Positions 1 to 9,387 are shown, counted from the first letter of the stretch. The stretch: DNA of 44,995 bases from an uncultured Butyricicoccus sp. (GCA_910584935.1 CAJUDU010000016.1:1-44995); one strand, 5' to 3'. Notes: generated from the letters alone by a model not told the origin. A program made the numbers and translations.

Positions 1-59
1 GGATGATGACAACGTTAACGGAATATTCCCTGGAACTGTTTGAACTCATGAAAGCATAG
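1..59 (+). CDS. C-terminal end of an upstream gene (partial)
   Basis: An open frame enters from the left edge (codons start at base 3) and stops at a TAG ending at base 59, showing only 18 residues, MMTTLTEYSLELFELMKA. Because flhB follows 42 bases later on the same strand, a FliR-type export-gate protein is the most natural guess from the usual fliR-flhB order, but the visible residues are too few to recognise the family. Confidence 0.45.
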   Translation, partial: MMTTLTEYSLELFELMKA

Positions 60-101
60 TTTTTAATCTCTTTATGATACTGCGCCAAAGGGGGGATCTG
101 C

Positions 102-1151
102 TTGGCGGGCGAATCTAAAACCGAAAAGGCTACCCCGAAAAAACGTAGGGACGAACGAAAAAAAGGTCATGTATTCTTAAGTAAAGATGCAATTGCTGTG
201 GCTTCTTTGTTTGGCAGCGCTTCAATGCTGCGGCTTACTTTTGTTGGTATAGTTGCAGCTTTGTATGAAATGTTCCATTGCTGCCTTGATTATGCTGCCA
301 AGGCGCCCTATTCCGGTGGAGAAACAACAATACGGGATATATTTTATCAGCTTATTGTTGTCTTTGCCAAAACGGCGGGGCCGTTGTTGCTTGTTACAGT
401 TGTGATTGCTGTGATTGCAACTTTTGCACAAACGAAAATGCTTGTCACAAGTGAAGTGCTCAAGCCGAAATTTAACCGTATCAGCCCGTTACAAGGGTTT
501 AAGCGTTTGTTTTCGCTGCGCAGTATTATTGAAGCAGCAAAGGGTATTTTGAAGATTACAGTGCTGTTATATCTTATTTATTCTTGTGTCAATGATATGA
601 TAGCGTTATCTTCGAAGTACCTCTATATGGATATGAGAGGATCGTGCCAGCACGCCCTTGGCGCTATTTTTTCAATGATGCTGAAAGTTGGGCTGGCTTT
701 TTTGGTGCTTGCCGTGTTGGACTTCTTATACCAATGGTGGGATTATGAACGTGAAATGAAGATGTCCAAGCAGGAAATCAAAGAAGAATATAAACAGACC
801 GAAGGTGACCCGCAGGTCAAAGGCAAAATTAAAGAAGTACAGCGCAAAATGGCACAAGCCCGCATGATGCAGCAAGTACCACAAGCGGATGTTGTTATCC
901 GTAACCCAACACACTTTGCTGTTGCGCTCCGTTATAAACTGGGTGTAGATGACGCGCCGGTTGTTTTAGCAAAAGGGCAAGATGCACTCGCTTTGCGCAT
1001 TGTTAAGGTCGCTGAGGAAAATTCTATTGCAGTGATTGAAAATGTTGCAGTAGCCCGCGCGCTTTACGCAAAAACTGAACTAAATCACCCCATTCCACCC
1101 GAACTTTATGCTGTGGTCGCGGAAGTTATGGTTTATCTCTATAAACTTTGA
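102..1151 (+). CDS. flhB: Flagellar type III export switch protein FlhB
   Basis: FlhB/YscU-family membrane protein of the flagellar type III export gate; it switches substrate specificity after self-cleavage. The N-terminus has the family's basic opening (ESKTEKATPKKRRDERKKG), followed by about four hydrophobic segments in roughly residues 30-220, a charged linker, and the cytoplasmic domain with the autocleavage motif N268-P-T-H at the expected place. The 349-residue length is normal for FlhB. The start is a TTG at 102 behind a GGGGGGA ribosome binding site. The next gene downstream is not flhA but a housekeeping methylase after a terminator, so this is the last gene of its operon here. A non-flagellar SctU homologue is possible but less likely. 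Confidence 0.92.
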   Translation: MAGESKTEKATPKKRRDERKKGHVFLSKDAIAVASLFGSASMLRLTFVGIVAALYEMFHCCLDYAAKAPYSGGETTIRDIFYQLIVVFAKTAGPLLLVTVVIAVIATFAQTKMLVTSEVLKPKFNRISPLQGFKRLFSLRSIIEAAKGILKITVLLYLIYSCVNDMIALSSKYLYMDMRGSCQHALGAIFSMMLKVGLAFLVLAVLDFLYQWWDYEREMKMSKQEIKEEYKQTEGDPQVKGKIKEVQRKMAQARMMQQVPQADVVIRNPTHFAVALRYKLGVDDAPVVLAKGQDALALRIVKVAEENSIAVIENVAVARALYAKTELNHPIPPELYAVVAEVMVYLYKL

Positions 1152-1206
1152 TTCCTATTTGCCCGGCATCTTCAATCCGTGATTTTTTTGTAAAAAACTG
1201 TTGTCA

Positions 1207-1254
1207 GGTGCCGCTGCTTTCAACTACGTTTGAAAGGGCGGCGCTGCCTTTTTT
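1207..1254 (+). terminator. Rho-independent terminator after flhB
   Basis: Stem GCCGC plus CTTTCAA pairs with TTGAAAG plus GCGGC around a six-base loop, followed by a run of six T. It ends the flagellar transcription unit. Confidence 0.85.
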
Positions 1255-1330
1255 CCCTGATGATAACGCCGCCTTTGGACGTTGGGGAAAAGGCTGGCAA
1301 GTGAAATTTTCGCTTTTGTTATAAATTTAT

Positions 1331-1358
1331 TTGACAGCGCCAGATTTGATGATATAAT
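1331..1358 (+). promoter_or_regulatory. SigA-type promoter upstream of the methylase-dprA-topA run
   Basis: TTGACA (1331-1336) and TATAAT (1353-1358) with a 16-base spacer. Both boxes are exact consensus. Between this and the first gene lies a leader of about 190 bases with a small inverted repeat GATATG/CATATC at 1402-1422. Confidence 0.75.
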
Positions 1359-1481
1359 ATAGCTGATTGCCTTGATTTCCCGTATTGGCTTTGCAAAATA
1401 AGATATGGGGAAACAACATATCCAGATAAATTAAGAAATCCTATTTCTATTTCTAACAGTTAAGCCGCATGGTGGATAATT

Positions 1482-1490
1482 TGGTATAAT
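1482..1490 (+). promoter_or_regulatory. Second, extended -10 promoter before the TrmH-family gene
   Basis: TGGTATAAT is an extended -10 element without a recognisable -35 box. It overlaps the in-frame ATG at 1489, which supports using the later start codon at 1561 for the following gene. Confidence 0.45.
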
Positions 1491-1560
1491 GAAAAACCTG
1501 GATGCGCCGCGCATTCAGGCTTTCTATTGCGTTTGGAAAGCGGGGAAAGGTGGAGTTTTG

Positions 1561-2355
1561 ATGGCTACAATCATAGAAAGCAAGCATAATGCTGCACTGC
1601 GCCATCTGGCACGGCTGCTCCGGGAAAAAAAATACCGGCAAAATACCGGAGAATTTGCCTGCGAAGGGGAAAAACTATTATATGAAGCGTTGGCTTCTGA
1701 TATGGAAATCAAAACTGTGCTGCTGCGTGCAAATACAGCATTTGATAGCTTGTCGCGGGGGCTGATTGCACAAGCTGAAACACAAGGCGCCCGCCTTTTG
1801 GAAACCAGTGAATCCCTTTTTCAGGCGGTTTCTGATGTGGAAACGCCACAAGGTATTCTCTTTTCCTGTATGCAAAAACAGCCTCAGCCTTTGCCAGAAA
1901 CCCTATCCAGCGCTATGCTGCTTGATGGTTTGCAGGATCCAGGTAACTTGGGGACAATCCTGCGCACAGCGGATGCGTTTGCTTTGGATGCAGTTATCTT
2001 ATGTGAAGGCTGCACAGACCCAATGGCACCCAAAGCAGTGCGTGCAACAATGGGAGCGGTTTTCCGTCAGCCACTTTACCGGATGCCGTTGGAAAAAGCA
2101 ATTATGGCACTTCAGGCGCGTGGCTTGCCTGTATATGCTGCTGCATTAGCGGCGGATAGCATCCCAGCAACAATGCTGGATTTGCACCATGCCGCCGTGA
2201 TTGTCGGCAATGAAGGGCATGGCGTGTCAAAACAAGCACTTGCATTATGTGACCAGAAAATAATTCTCCCAATGGCAGGACGTGCGGAATCTCTGAATGC
2301 AGGGATGGCAGCAGCAATCCTCATCTGGGAAATGACCCGGAGGGCTGCTGTATGA
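1561..2355 (+). CDS. TrmH/SpoU-family RNA 2'-O-methyltransferase
   Basis: SPOUT-superfamily methyltransferase using S-adenosylmethionine to methylate a ribose 2'-hydroxyl, probably in 23S rRNA. The N-terminal substrate-binding domain (about 1-95) contains the typical REKKYR and CEGEKLLYEAL pattern. The knot domain (about 110-264) has motif 1 DPGNLGTILRTADA, motif 2 IVGNEGHGVS and motif 3 SLNAGMAAAILIWE. An upstream in-frame ATG at 1489 would add 24 residues unlike the family and would sit in a -10 box. The ATG at 1561 has AGGTGGAG before it and gives a normal 264-residue protein. It overlaps dprA by 4 bases (ATGA). The precise target nucleotide cannot be told from sequence. Confidence 0.9.
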   Translation: MATIIESKHNAALRHLARLLREKKYRQNTGEFACEGEKLLYEALASDMEIKTVLLRANTAFDSLSRGLIAQAETQGARLLETSESLFQAVSDVETPQGILFSCMQKQPQPLPETLSSAMLLDGLQDPGNLGTILRTADAFALDAVILCEGCTDPMAPKAVRATMGAVFRQPLYRMPLEKAIMALQARGLPVYAAALAADSIPATMLDLHHAAVIVGNEGHGVSKQALALCDQKIILPMAGRAESLNAGMAAAILIWEMTRRAAV

Positions 2356-3746
2356 TGCTGGAGTATTGGCTGTGGCTGGCTGCCAAAGAAGATCTGCCCG
2401 CATTTATGAAAAATCAGTTGATTGAATGCTTTGGCACACCAGAACATTTATATGCGATGAGCCGTTCGGAACTGATGTCAACAACGCAGTTAAATAAACA
2501 ACAAATCGCTGCACTGAGCAATAAAAGCCTGGAACAGGCACAAGCAATCCTTTATGACTGTGAAAAACTGAACATTACAATTATGACATTGGAGGATAGC
2601 AGCTACCCAGCGATTTTGCGCTGTATCCCTGATCCGCCGCTTGTGCTGTATGCAAAAGGGAAACTGCCAAACTTGGATTTATCGCCGGGTATTGGCATTG
2701 TCGGCACGCGAAAGGCGACCAATTATGGTCTGACAACTGCCAGGCAGTTTGGCGGCGGGCTTGCAGCTGCTGGATTTACTGTGATTTCAGGTATGGCGTT
2801 GGGCGTGGATGCCGCTGCCGCACGCGGCGCATTGAGCGCTGGTGGCAAAACAATTGCAGTATTTGCAGGTGGGCTGAATATTTGTTATCCACCGGAAAAT
2901 AATTTTCTGATGAGCGATATTTTACGTTCTGGTGCTGTGATCAGCGAAAACCCACCAGGCACCAAACATGATGGATACCGCTTTCCAATCCGAAACCGCA
3001 TTATCAGCGGCTTGTCACGGGGTGTGCTGGTGGTGGAAGCTCCAGCGCGTTCTGGCGCATTGATTACAGCACATCTGGCACTTGATCAGGGGCGTGAAGT
3101 GTTTGCCGTACCCAATGCGATTTATATGGCTGCGTCTATGGGCTGCAACCACTTGATCCGCGATGGGGAAGCTGGCTTGGTCACATCACCACAGGATATC
3201 ATCCAAGCATTGGAACACGTCCTGCGTCAGCCGCCAGATATGGAGAAAGTGAAAAAAGCCGCAAAAGCCAGCACAGCACAAACCAGCGAACCGCAGAACC
3301 CTGCTGCTTTATGGGATAAAATCTTATCCCCAGAACAAGAAAAGCATGAATCTGCTGATAATATCATCGAAGAGCAACCGCCAACTCGGGAGCAACAAGC
3401 TCCCAAAGAACCGGCGCAGGCTGCTTTAAAGCCGCCAGCCCCTGCGCAGCAGCCGGATTTACAAAAGAAAGAAATATTACCTGCCCCGCAGGTGGGAAAA
3501 CCACAAACATCACAAAAACCACAATCATCAGTCCCGCCGGAAGAGATACCGCTTGCGGAAAGGACGTTGGATGAGCAGCGGCGGGTTGCACAGGCTGTGA
3601 TGAATGGCGCAGGCACGCCAGAAGCTATATTGGAAATGACAGACCTGCCCGCTGCGCGTGCAATGACAGCAATCACAATACTGGAGCTGGATGGTGTGCT
3701 TGGCAGGAAAAACGGGCGGATTATCCTGCTGAAAAACCCGAAGTAA
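2352..3746 (+). CDS. dprA: DNA-processing protein DprA
   Basis: Binds single-stranded DNA taken up in transformation and loads RecA. The Rossmann-fold core (about 105-290) carries GIVGTRKATNYG, SGMALGVDAAAARGAL and the GLNICYPPENNFL and FPIRNRIISGLS blocks typical of DprA/Smf. A helical domain precedes it (about 1-70) and a short winged-helix-like end follows (about 400-464). Between core and C-terminal domain lies an unusually long Pro/Gln/Lys-rich linker (about 310-400), which explains the 464-residue length against a usual 280-370. The gene starts inside the preceding methylase gene with a 4-base overlap, so translation is probably coupled. Its role in this organism is inferred from the family. 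Confidence 0.93.
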   Translation: MMLEYWLWLAAKEDLPAFMKNQLIECFGTPEHLYAMSRSELMSTTQLNKQQIAALSNKSLEQAQAILYDCEKLNITIMTLEDSSYPAILRCIPDPPLVLYAKGKLPNLDLSPGIGIVGTRKATNYGLTTARQFGGGLAAAGFTVISGMALGVDAAAARGALSAGGKTIAVFAGGLNICYPPENNFLMSDILRSGAVISENPPGTKHDGYRFPIRNRIISGLSRGVLVVEAPARSGALITAHLALDQGREVFAVPNAIYMAASMGCNHLIRDGEAGLVTSPQDIIQALEHVLRQPPDMEKVKKAAKASTAQTSEPQNPAALWDKILSPEQEKHESADNIIEEQPPTREQQAPKEPAQAALKPPAPAQQPDLQKKEILPAPQVGKPQTSQKPQSSVPPEEIPLAERTLDEQRRVAQAVMNGAGTPEAILEMTDLPAARAMTAITILELDGVLGRKNGRIILLKNPK

Positions 3747-3812
3747 TCAGCCGGCATGGGGAGAAATCATAGCTGCTATGCCGTATAGACAGAGCCAAAT
3801 GGAGGAACAGAT

Positions 3813-6167
3813 ATGTCAAAACTGGTAATCGTGGAGTCCCCGGCTAAAGCCAAGACCATTGGGAAATATCTTGGCGCCGATTATGTGGTCAAAGCATCAA
3901 TGGGACATCTGCGCGACCTGCCTAAGAAAAAAATGAGCATTGACTTTGACAATAACTTTGCCCCAGAATATGTTCCAATTGAAGGCAAAGATAAAATTAT
4001 CAGCGAACTGCGCAAGGCAGCAAAAGAAAGTGAATTTGTTTATCTTGCAACCGACCCCGACCGCGAAGGGGAAGCCATTTCATGGCACCTGAAAGAGCTG
4101 CTGAAACTGAAAGAAGGCAGCTATAAACGGGTGACGTTTAATGAGATTACCAAAAAGGCGGTGCGCTATGGCATAGAGCACCCACGCGATATTGATAATG
4201 ACCTTGTAGATGCACAGCAGGCACGCCGTATTTTAGACCGCATTGTTGGGTATAAATTATCGCCATTTTTATGGCGTAAGGTCAAACGCGGGCTTAGTGC
4301 TGGACGTGTGCAGTCAGTTGCAACACGCCTTGTTGTAGACCGTGAAAATGAAATCCGTGCGTTCCAGCCCGAAGAATATTGGCAGATTGATGTACAGCTG
4401 CAAACGATGCAGGGCGGCAAATTCAGTGCCCGTTATTATAGTGATGCGGCAGGCGTAAAAGAATTGCCTGACGAGGAAAGCGCACAAAAAGTCGTGCAGG
4501 CGGTAACGGGTAAGCCGTTTGTTGTTGGCGCAGTTAAAAAAGGCAAAAAGAAAAAATCGGCGCCCGCGCCGTTTACCACTTCTACGTTACAACAGGAAGC
4601 GTCCCGCAAACTGAATATGACCCCGCGCCGCACTATGAGTGTGGCACAGGAATTATATGAAGGCATTGAAATTGATGAATTAGGCTTAACCGGTCTGATT
4701 ACCTATATGCGTACCGACTCACTGCGCCTTTCAGATGAGGCGACAGCTGCCGCCGCTCAGTTTATCAAAGGCCGTTATGGAGATGCGTATTATCCCGGTA
4801 AACCGCGTGTATTTAAAACCAAAGGTGCGGCACAGGATGCTCACGAAGCCATCCGTCCGTCAGACGTGACGCTGGAACCTGACCAAATCCGTGCCAGCCT
4901 GACTCCTGACCAGTATAAGTTATACCGTTTAATTTGGCTGCGTTTTGTTGCTTGCCAAATGGCAGACGCGATTTTAGATACCATTTCCGCGGATATTTTA
5001 AGCGAAGGCTATGTTTTCCGTGCTTCTGGGCATACCGTTGCATTTGCTGGCTTTACCGCAGTGTATGAAGAATCCACCGATGATGAAAAACAAGGTGAAA
5101 GTGGTAAGCCATTGCCGCCATTTGCCGAACAAGACCCACTTACTGCACTTTCCATAGAGCCAAGCCAACACTTTACCCAGCCGCCTGCACGATATACCGA
5201 AGCATCTCTCATTCGTGCGATGGAAGAACGCGGCATTGGCCGCCCGTCAACCTATGCGCCGACTATTTCTACCATTGAAAGCCGGAATTATGTGGTGAAG
5301 GAAAGCCGTAGCTTGCGTCCAACCCCGCTTGGAGAGGGTGTGACTGGTTTGTTGGTGGATAAATTTGAATCGGTTGCCGATTATGAATTTACGGCGAACA
5401 TGGAAGGACAGCTTGATGAAGTCGAAGCCGGCAAAGAAAATTATGTTGATTTGCTTGCCAATTTCTATGGCGGTTTTGAAAAGGCTTTGGATCAGGCGGA
5501 AGTTGCGCTCGAAGGGCAGCGCATTAAAATCCAGGATGAGGAAACCGATATTGTCTGTGAAAAATGCGGCAGGAATATGGTGATTAAAATCGGCAGGTTC
5601 GGCAAATTCCTTGCCTGTCCAGGCTTCCCGGAATGCAGCAACACCAAAGCGATTACGGAAGACACAGGTGCGTCCTGCCCAATATGCGGGATGAAAGTCG
5701 TGAAAAAGAAATCTGCTCGCGGTTATGTCTATTATTCCTGCGACAAATATCCAGAATGCCAATTCATTACATGGGATAAGCCGCTGAAAACCAAATGCCC
5801 AACTTGTGATTCTTCCTTGTTTCGCCATACAGACCGGGATTCCAAAGAAGTCACCGATGTATGTCTGCGGGAAGGCTGTGGCTATAAAGAAGTTGTGAAA
5901 GAAGGGCTTCCGCCAGAGGAAGCGGAGAAAAACCGTCAGCGCCGGGAAGCGCGTGCGGCAAAAGCTGCGGAACGCGAAGCGGCAAAAGCCGCAAAGGAGG
6001 CACAAGAAGCCGAAGAAGCGCCGAAAAAGACCAAAAAGACGGCGGCAAAGAAGACCACAGCAAAAAAGACCACGACAAAGAAAACAACAGCAAAGAAAAC
6101 CACAAAACGGACAAAAAAAGCTGAACCAGCAGCAGAAGAAGCCGGAGGTGCCACAGATGCCGAATAA
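3813..6167 (+). CDS. topA: DNA topoisomerase I
   Basis: Type IA topoisomerase that relaxes negative supercoils. The Toprim domain begins at residue 3 (LVIVESPAKAKTIGKYLG) and includes DPDREGEAISWHL. The active-site tyrosine is Tyr298 in the ITYMRTDS motif. Three Cys4-type zinc-ribbon modules follow (CEKCGRNM..CPGFPEC, CPICG..CDKYPEC and CPTC with a later Cys pair), between about residues 575 and 690. The end is a Lys/Ala/Thr-rich tail (about 705-770, repeated KKTTAKKTT), probably a DNA-binding extension. The start has a GGAGG site. The gene follows dprA by 66 bases and overlaps trmFO by 11 bases, a dprA-topA-trmFO order common in Firmicutes. Confidence 0.97.
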   Translation: MSKLVIVESPAKAKTIGKYLGADYVVKASMGHLRDLPKKKMSIDFDNNFAPEYVPIEGKDKIISELRKAAKESEFVYLATDPDREGEAISWHLKELLKLKEGSYKRVTFNEITKKAVRYGIEHPRDIDNDLVDAQQARRILDRIVGYKLSPFLWRKVKRGLSAGRVQSVATRLVVDRENEIRAFQPEEYWQIDVQLQTMQGGKFSARYYSDAAGVKELPDEESAQKVVQAVTGKPFVVGAVKKGKKKKSAPAPFTTSTLQQEASRKLNMTPRRTMSVAQELYEGIEIDELGLTGLITYMRTDSLRLSDEATAAAAQFIKGRYGDAYYPGKPRVFKTKGAAQDAHEAIRPSDVTLEPDQIRASLTPDQYKLYRLIWLRFVACQMADAILDTISADILSEGYVFRASGHTVAFAGFTAVYEESTDDEKQGESGKPLPPFAEQDPLTALSIEPSQHFTQPPARYTEASLIRAMEERGIGRPSTYAPTISTIESRNYVVKESRSLRPTPLGEGVTGLLVDKFESVADYEFTANMEGQLDEVEAGKENYVDLLANFYGGFEKALDQAEVALEGQRIKIQDEETDIVCEKCGRNMVIKIGRFGKFLACPGFPECSNTKAITEDTGASCPICGMKVVKKKSARGYVYYSCDKYPECQFITWDKPLKTKCPTCDSSLFRHTDRDSKEVTDVCLREGCGYKEVVKEGLPPEEAEKNRQRREARAAKAAEREAAKAAKEAQEAEEAPKKTKKTAAKKTTAKKTTTKKTTAKKTTKRTKKAEPAAEEAGGATDAE

Positions 6168-7464
6168 AGTAACGGTCATTGGGGCAGGGCTTGCCGGTTG
6201 TGAAGCGGCATGGCAGCTTGCACAGCGCGGCATTCCCGTTGCACTGTATGAAATGAAGCCGGAAAAACGAACGCCCGCACATCATGCGGATGGGTTTGCG
6301 GAGCTTGTTTGTTCCAACTCGCTGCGTTCCAATGAACTGACCAATGCCGCAGGGTTACTAAAAGAGGAACTGCGCCGTTTAGGTGGACTGATCATCCGCT
6401 GTGCGGATGAAACCCAGGTAGAAGCGGGCGGCGCGCTTGCCGTTGACCGTGAGGCATTTTCAAACGCTGTGACCGCAAAAGTGAAGGCACATCCGCTGAT
6501 TGAAATCATCCCCGGTGAAGTAACAGCTTTGCCGGACAAGGGCAGGGTGATTGTGGCAACCGGCCCGCTGACATCGGATGCACTGTTTCAAGCAATTCAT
6601 GAAAAAGTGGGCGGTGATTTTCTGCATTTTTTTGATGCGGCAGCGCCAATTGTTACCTTTGAATCGGTTGATATGAATCATGCTTATTTTGCTTCCCGCT
6701 ATGGCAAAGGTACACCGGATTATATCAACTGCCCGCTGTCACGTGAGGAATTTGACCCATTTTGGCAGGCGTTGACCACTGCGGAACAAGCTGAGGTGCA
6801 TGGTTTTGAAGATGAGCTGGTGTTTGAAGGCTGTATGCCAATTGAAGTTAATGCGCGGCGTGGGCATGATACGCTGCTGTTTGGCATTTTGAAACCTATT
6901 GGCTTGCCAGATCCCAAAACAGGGCGTGACCCTTATGCCGTTTTGCAGCTTCGCCGCGATAATGCACAAGGTACACTTTATAATTTGGTTGGCTGTCAGA
7001 CCCATCTCAGATGGGGGGAACAGAAACGGATTTTTTCGATGATACCCGCGCTTAAAAATGCGGAATTTGTGCGGTATGGTGTGATGCACCGCAATACTTT
7101 TTTGGATTCTCCGCGTCTGCTGGATGATACATTTGCATTGCGTGCGGACCCGCGTATCCGTTTTGCCGGGCAAATGACTGGTGTGGAAGGTTATGTGGAA
7201 TCCAATGCGTCTGGCTTGTTGGCAGGTATTGCGGCAGCGTGTGAAACCCTTGGCAAACCAGTGCCCGATTTCCCATGTACAACGGCAATCGGCGCGCTGG
7301 GCAAATATGTTTCTAATACAACAGTGACAAAATTCCAGCCGATGAATATAAATTTTGGCATTTTGGACCCGCTTGGCTACAAAGTAAAAGGCAAACGGGA
7401 AAAAAATATGAAGATTTCAGAACGCGCACTCCAAATAATTGACAGCATGAAAGGGGAGTTGTGA
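6157..7464 (+). CDS. trmFO: Folate/FAD-dependent tRNA U54 methyltransferase TrmFO
   Basis: Makes ribothymidine at position 54 of tRNA using methylenetetrahydrofolate and reduced flavin. The N-terminus is the FAD-binding fold VTVIGAGLAGCEAAWQLA, followed by the family hallmark ELVCSNSLRSN. Near the C-terminus, FAGQMTGVEGYVESNASG is the second signature. The 435-residue length is normal. The open frame extends far upstream through the Lys-rich tail of topA in another frame; the true start is the ATG at 6157, preceded by GGAGG and inside the last 11 bases of topA. It is followed one base later by plsX, so topA-trmFO-plsX is probably one transcript. Confidence 0.96.
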   Translation: MPNKVTVIGAGLAGCEAAWQLAQRGIPVALYEMKPEKRTPAHHADGFAELVCSNSLRSNELTNAAGLLKEELRRLGGLIIRCADETQVEAGGALAVDREAFSNAVTAKVKAHPLIEIIPGEVTALPDKGRVIVATGPLTSDALFQAIHEKVGGDFLHFFDAAAPIVTFESVDMNHAYFASRYGKGTPDYINCPLSREEFDPFWQALTTAEQAEVHGFEDELVFEGCMPIEVNARRGHDTLLFGILKPIGLPDPKTGRDPYAVLQLRRDNAQGTLYNLVGCQTHLRWGEQKRIFSMIPALKNAEFVRYGVMHRNTFLDSPRLLDDTFALRADPRIRFAGQMTGVEGYVESNASGLLAGIAAACETLGKPVPDFPCTTAIGALGKYVSNTTVTKFQPMNINFGILDPLGYKVKGKREKNMKISERALQIIDSMKGEL

Positions 7465-7465
7465 A

Positions 7466-8482
7466 GTGAAAATTGCAATTGATGTGATGGGTGGGGACAA
7501 TGCGCCGCTTGCACCAATTTGCGGCGGTGTGATGGCGGCAAAAGCATATGGCGAGGAAATCCTGCTGGTTGGACAGCAGGACGCCATACACCGCATTCTG
7601 AAAGAACAAGGTGCAGAAGGTGTAAATGGGATTACGGTGATCCATGCGCCTGATGTGGTGGATATGCACGATGATCCAGCAACTGTTTTGCGGCAAAAAC
7701 CCGAAAGTTCTATGGCAGTGGCACTGAAACTGGTAAAGGACGGGAAAGCAGATGCCATTGTTTCCGCAGGTTCAACCGGCGCATTGCTTTCCGGCGCAAC
7801 CCTTTTGTGTAAACGCATCAAAGGCATACGCCGCGCCGCGCTTGCGCCGCTGATGCCTTGCGCAGGCGGGCAAGTTATGCTTGTGGATGCCGGCGCAAAT
7901 ACAGAATGTACCACTGAATATTTATTGCAGTTTGCTTTCCTCGGTTCGCTGTATGCCGAAAAAATACTTGGGATACAATCCCCGCGGATTGGACTGGTCA
8001 ACAATGGTTCGGAGGATTCCAAAGGCGATACCATGCGCAAAGAAACGTATGCTTTATTAAAAGAAGCACATGAGGCAGGGCGGCTGAATTTTGTGGGCAA
8101 TGTGGAAGGCACAGATGTGCCGGCTGGTAAATGTGATGTTGCTGTGTGTGATGGCTTTGCAGGCAATGTGATGCTGAAAACCATAGAGGGCGTTGCAAAA
8201 TTTATGGCAGGCGAAATCAAAAAAGTTTTCATGCGCAATGCTGCAACCAAACTTGCTTATCAGGCTTGTAAAAAAGGCATGGACGAATTCCGGGAACTGT
8301 TTAATCAGGACGCCATTGGCGGCGCGCCATTCCTTGGTATTGCGCACCCCGTCATTAAAGCACATGGTTCTTCGAGTGATGTTGCATTTATGAATGCTGT
8401 GCGGCAGGCAATCGCTTATACCAAAAGCGGTATGATTGAGACAGTCAGCCAAAATATCGACCATATGACCATTAGCCACTGA
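7466..8482 (+). CDS. plsX: Phosphate acyltransferase PlsX
   Basis: Converts acyl-ACP and phosphate to acyl-phosphate, the acyl donor for the first step of membrane phospholipid synthesis through PlsY. The start IAIDVMGGDNAP is the family hallmark, and SAGSTGALLSGA, NTECTTEYLLQFA and CDGFAGNVMLKT are further conserved blocks. It starts with GTG one base after the trmFO stop, with AAAGGGGAG in front. Length 338 is typical. The usual downstream partner acpP is absent; rnc follows instead. Confidence 0.95.
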   Translation: MKIAIDVMGGDNAPLAPICGGVMAAKAYGEEILLVGQQDAIHRILKEQGAEGVNGITVIHAPDVVDMHDDPATVLRQKPESSMAVALKLVKDGKADAIVSAGSTGALLSGATLLCKRIKGIRRAALAPLMPCAGGQVMLVDAGANTECTTEYLLQFAFLGSLYAEKILGIQSPRIGLVNNGSEDSKGDTMRKETYALLKEAHEAGRLNFVGNVEGTDVPAGKCDVAVCDGFAGNVMLKTIEGVAKFMAGEIKKVFMRNAATKLAYQACKKGMDEFRELFNQDAIGGAPFLGIAHPVIKAHGSSSDVAFMNAVRQAIAYTKSGMIETVSQNIDHMTISH

Positions 8483-8569
8483 AATACAGGATATTTGCCC
8501 GCCGGATGGGCGAAAATAAACAATAAAGGGCGATGCCCTTTGACTTAGAATGAAAGGAAGGCGTTGCGT
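8483..8569 (+). other. plsX-rnc gap with two short hairpins
   Basis: The gap holds GCCCGCCGGATGGGC (8497-8511) and AAAGGGCGATGCCCTTT (8525-8541). Neither is followed by a T run, so they are more likely RNA stabilising or processing hairpins than terminators. No acyl carrier protein gene fits in this space. Confidence 0.4.
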
Positions 8570-9247
8570 ATGTTAAAAGATAAAATCGGATACGATTTTC
8601 ATGACCAGGCTTTGTTTTGCAAAGCGCTTACCCACTCTTCGTATGCAAATGAACAGCGGGGCAAGCATTTACAGAATAATGAACGACTGGAGTTTCTTGG
8701 TGATTCTGTACTGGGTTTTATTACAGCAGATTATTTGTATAACCATTTCCCGGAGTTGCCGGAAGGGGAACTGACCAAACTGCGCGCGGCAATCGTTTGC
8801 GAACAGGCGCTTTATGAAGTTGCCAAAGAGCTTGGCATTGATAAAGAAATCCGGCTGGGGCACGGTGAGGAAACTAGCGGTGGCAGGCAGCGCCCAAGTA
8901 TTTTGGCAGACGCAACCGAAGCCTTGCTTGGCGCAGTCTATCTGGATGGCGGTATCAATGCTGCGCGTGATTTTGTACTGAGTTTTATCCCACGTAAAGC
9001 GGAAGAAGCACGGCAAGGGAAAATGTTTAAGGATTATAAAACTACCTTGCAAGAGATTGTGCAGAAAAACCGTCAGGAAACATTGGAATACCGTTTGGCT
9101 GGGACAAGCGGCCCTGACCATGACAAAACATTTACCATGGATTTGCTGCTGAACTCCAACGTTTTTGCACATGGGCAGGGGCATAGCAAAAAAGAAGCCG
9201 AACAGATGGCAGCAAAGCAGGCATTGGAACTAATGGGTATTTGTTAG
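8570..9247 (+). CDS. rnc: Ribonuclease III
   Basis: Cleaves double-stranded RNA in rRNA processing and mRNA turnover. The catalytic domain (about 1-150) has the signature NERLEFLGDSVLG and the second acidic cluster DATEALLGAVYLDGG. A double-stranded RNA-binding domain (about 155-225) ends with SKKEAEQMAAKQALELM. The ATG at 8570 has AAGGAAGG eight bases before it; a TTG at 8564 would lie too close to that site. Length is 225 residues, normal for the family. A strong terminator follows before smc, so here rnc is not simply co-transcribed with smc. Confidence 0.95.
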   Translation: MLKDKIGYDFHDQALFCKALTHSSYANEQRGKHLQNNERLEFLGDSVLGFITADYLYNHFPELPEGELTKLRAAIVCEQALYEVAKELGIDKEIRLGHGEETSGGRQRPSILADATEALLGAVYLDGGINAARDFVLSFIPRKAEEARQGKMFKDYKTTLQEIVQKNRQETLEYRLAGTSGPDHDKTFTMDLLLNSNVFAHGQGHSKKEAEQMAAKQALELMGIC

Positions 9248-9387
9248 AGATTTGCTGGGCAAAAGAGCTGGAAGTATGATAGAATCAGGCAATTATACAA
9301 AGCAATAAAGCTTCCGACCTGTACACTTAGCGGCAAAAAGGCTGCACGCTGAAACGTAAAGTTAAAAACCTTTACAAGATGCGCCGT

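Noticed and set aside
5247..6233. Long minus-strand reading frame (328 codons) opposite topA
   Set aside because: It is antisense to a clear topA with zinc-finger codons and has a Cys/Phe-rich composition expected from complementing Lys/Glu codons.
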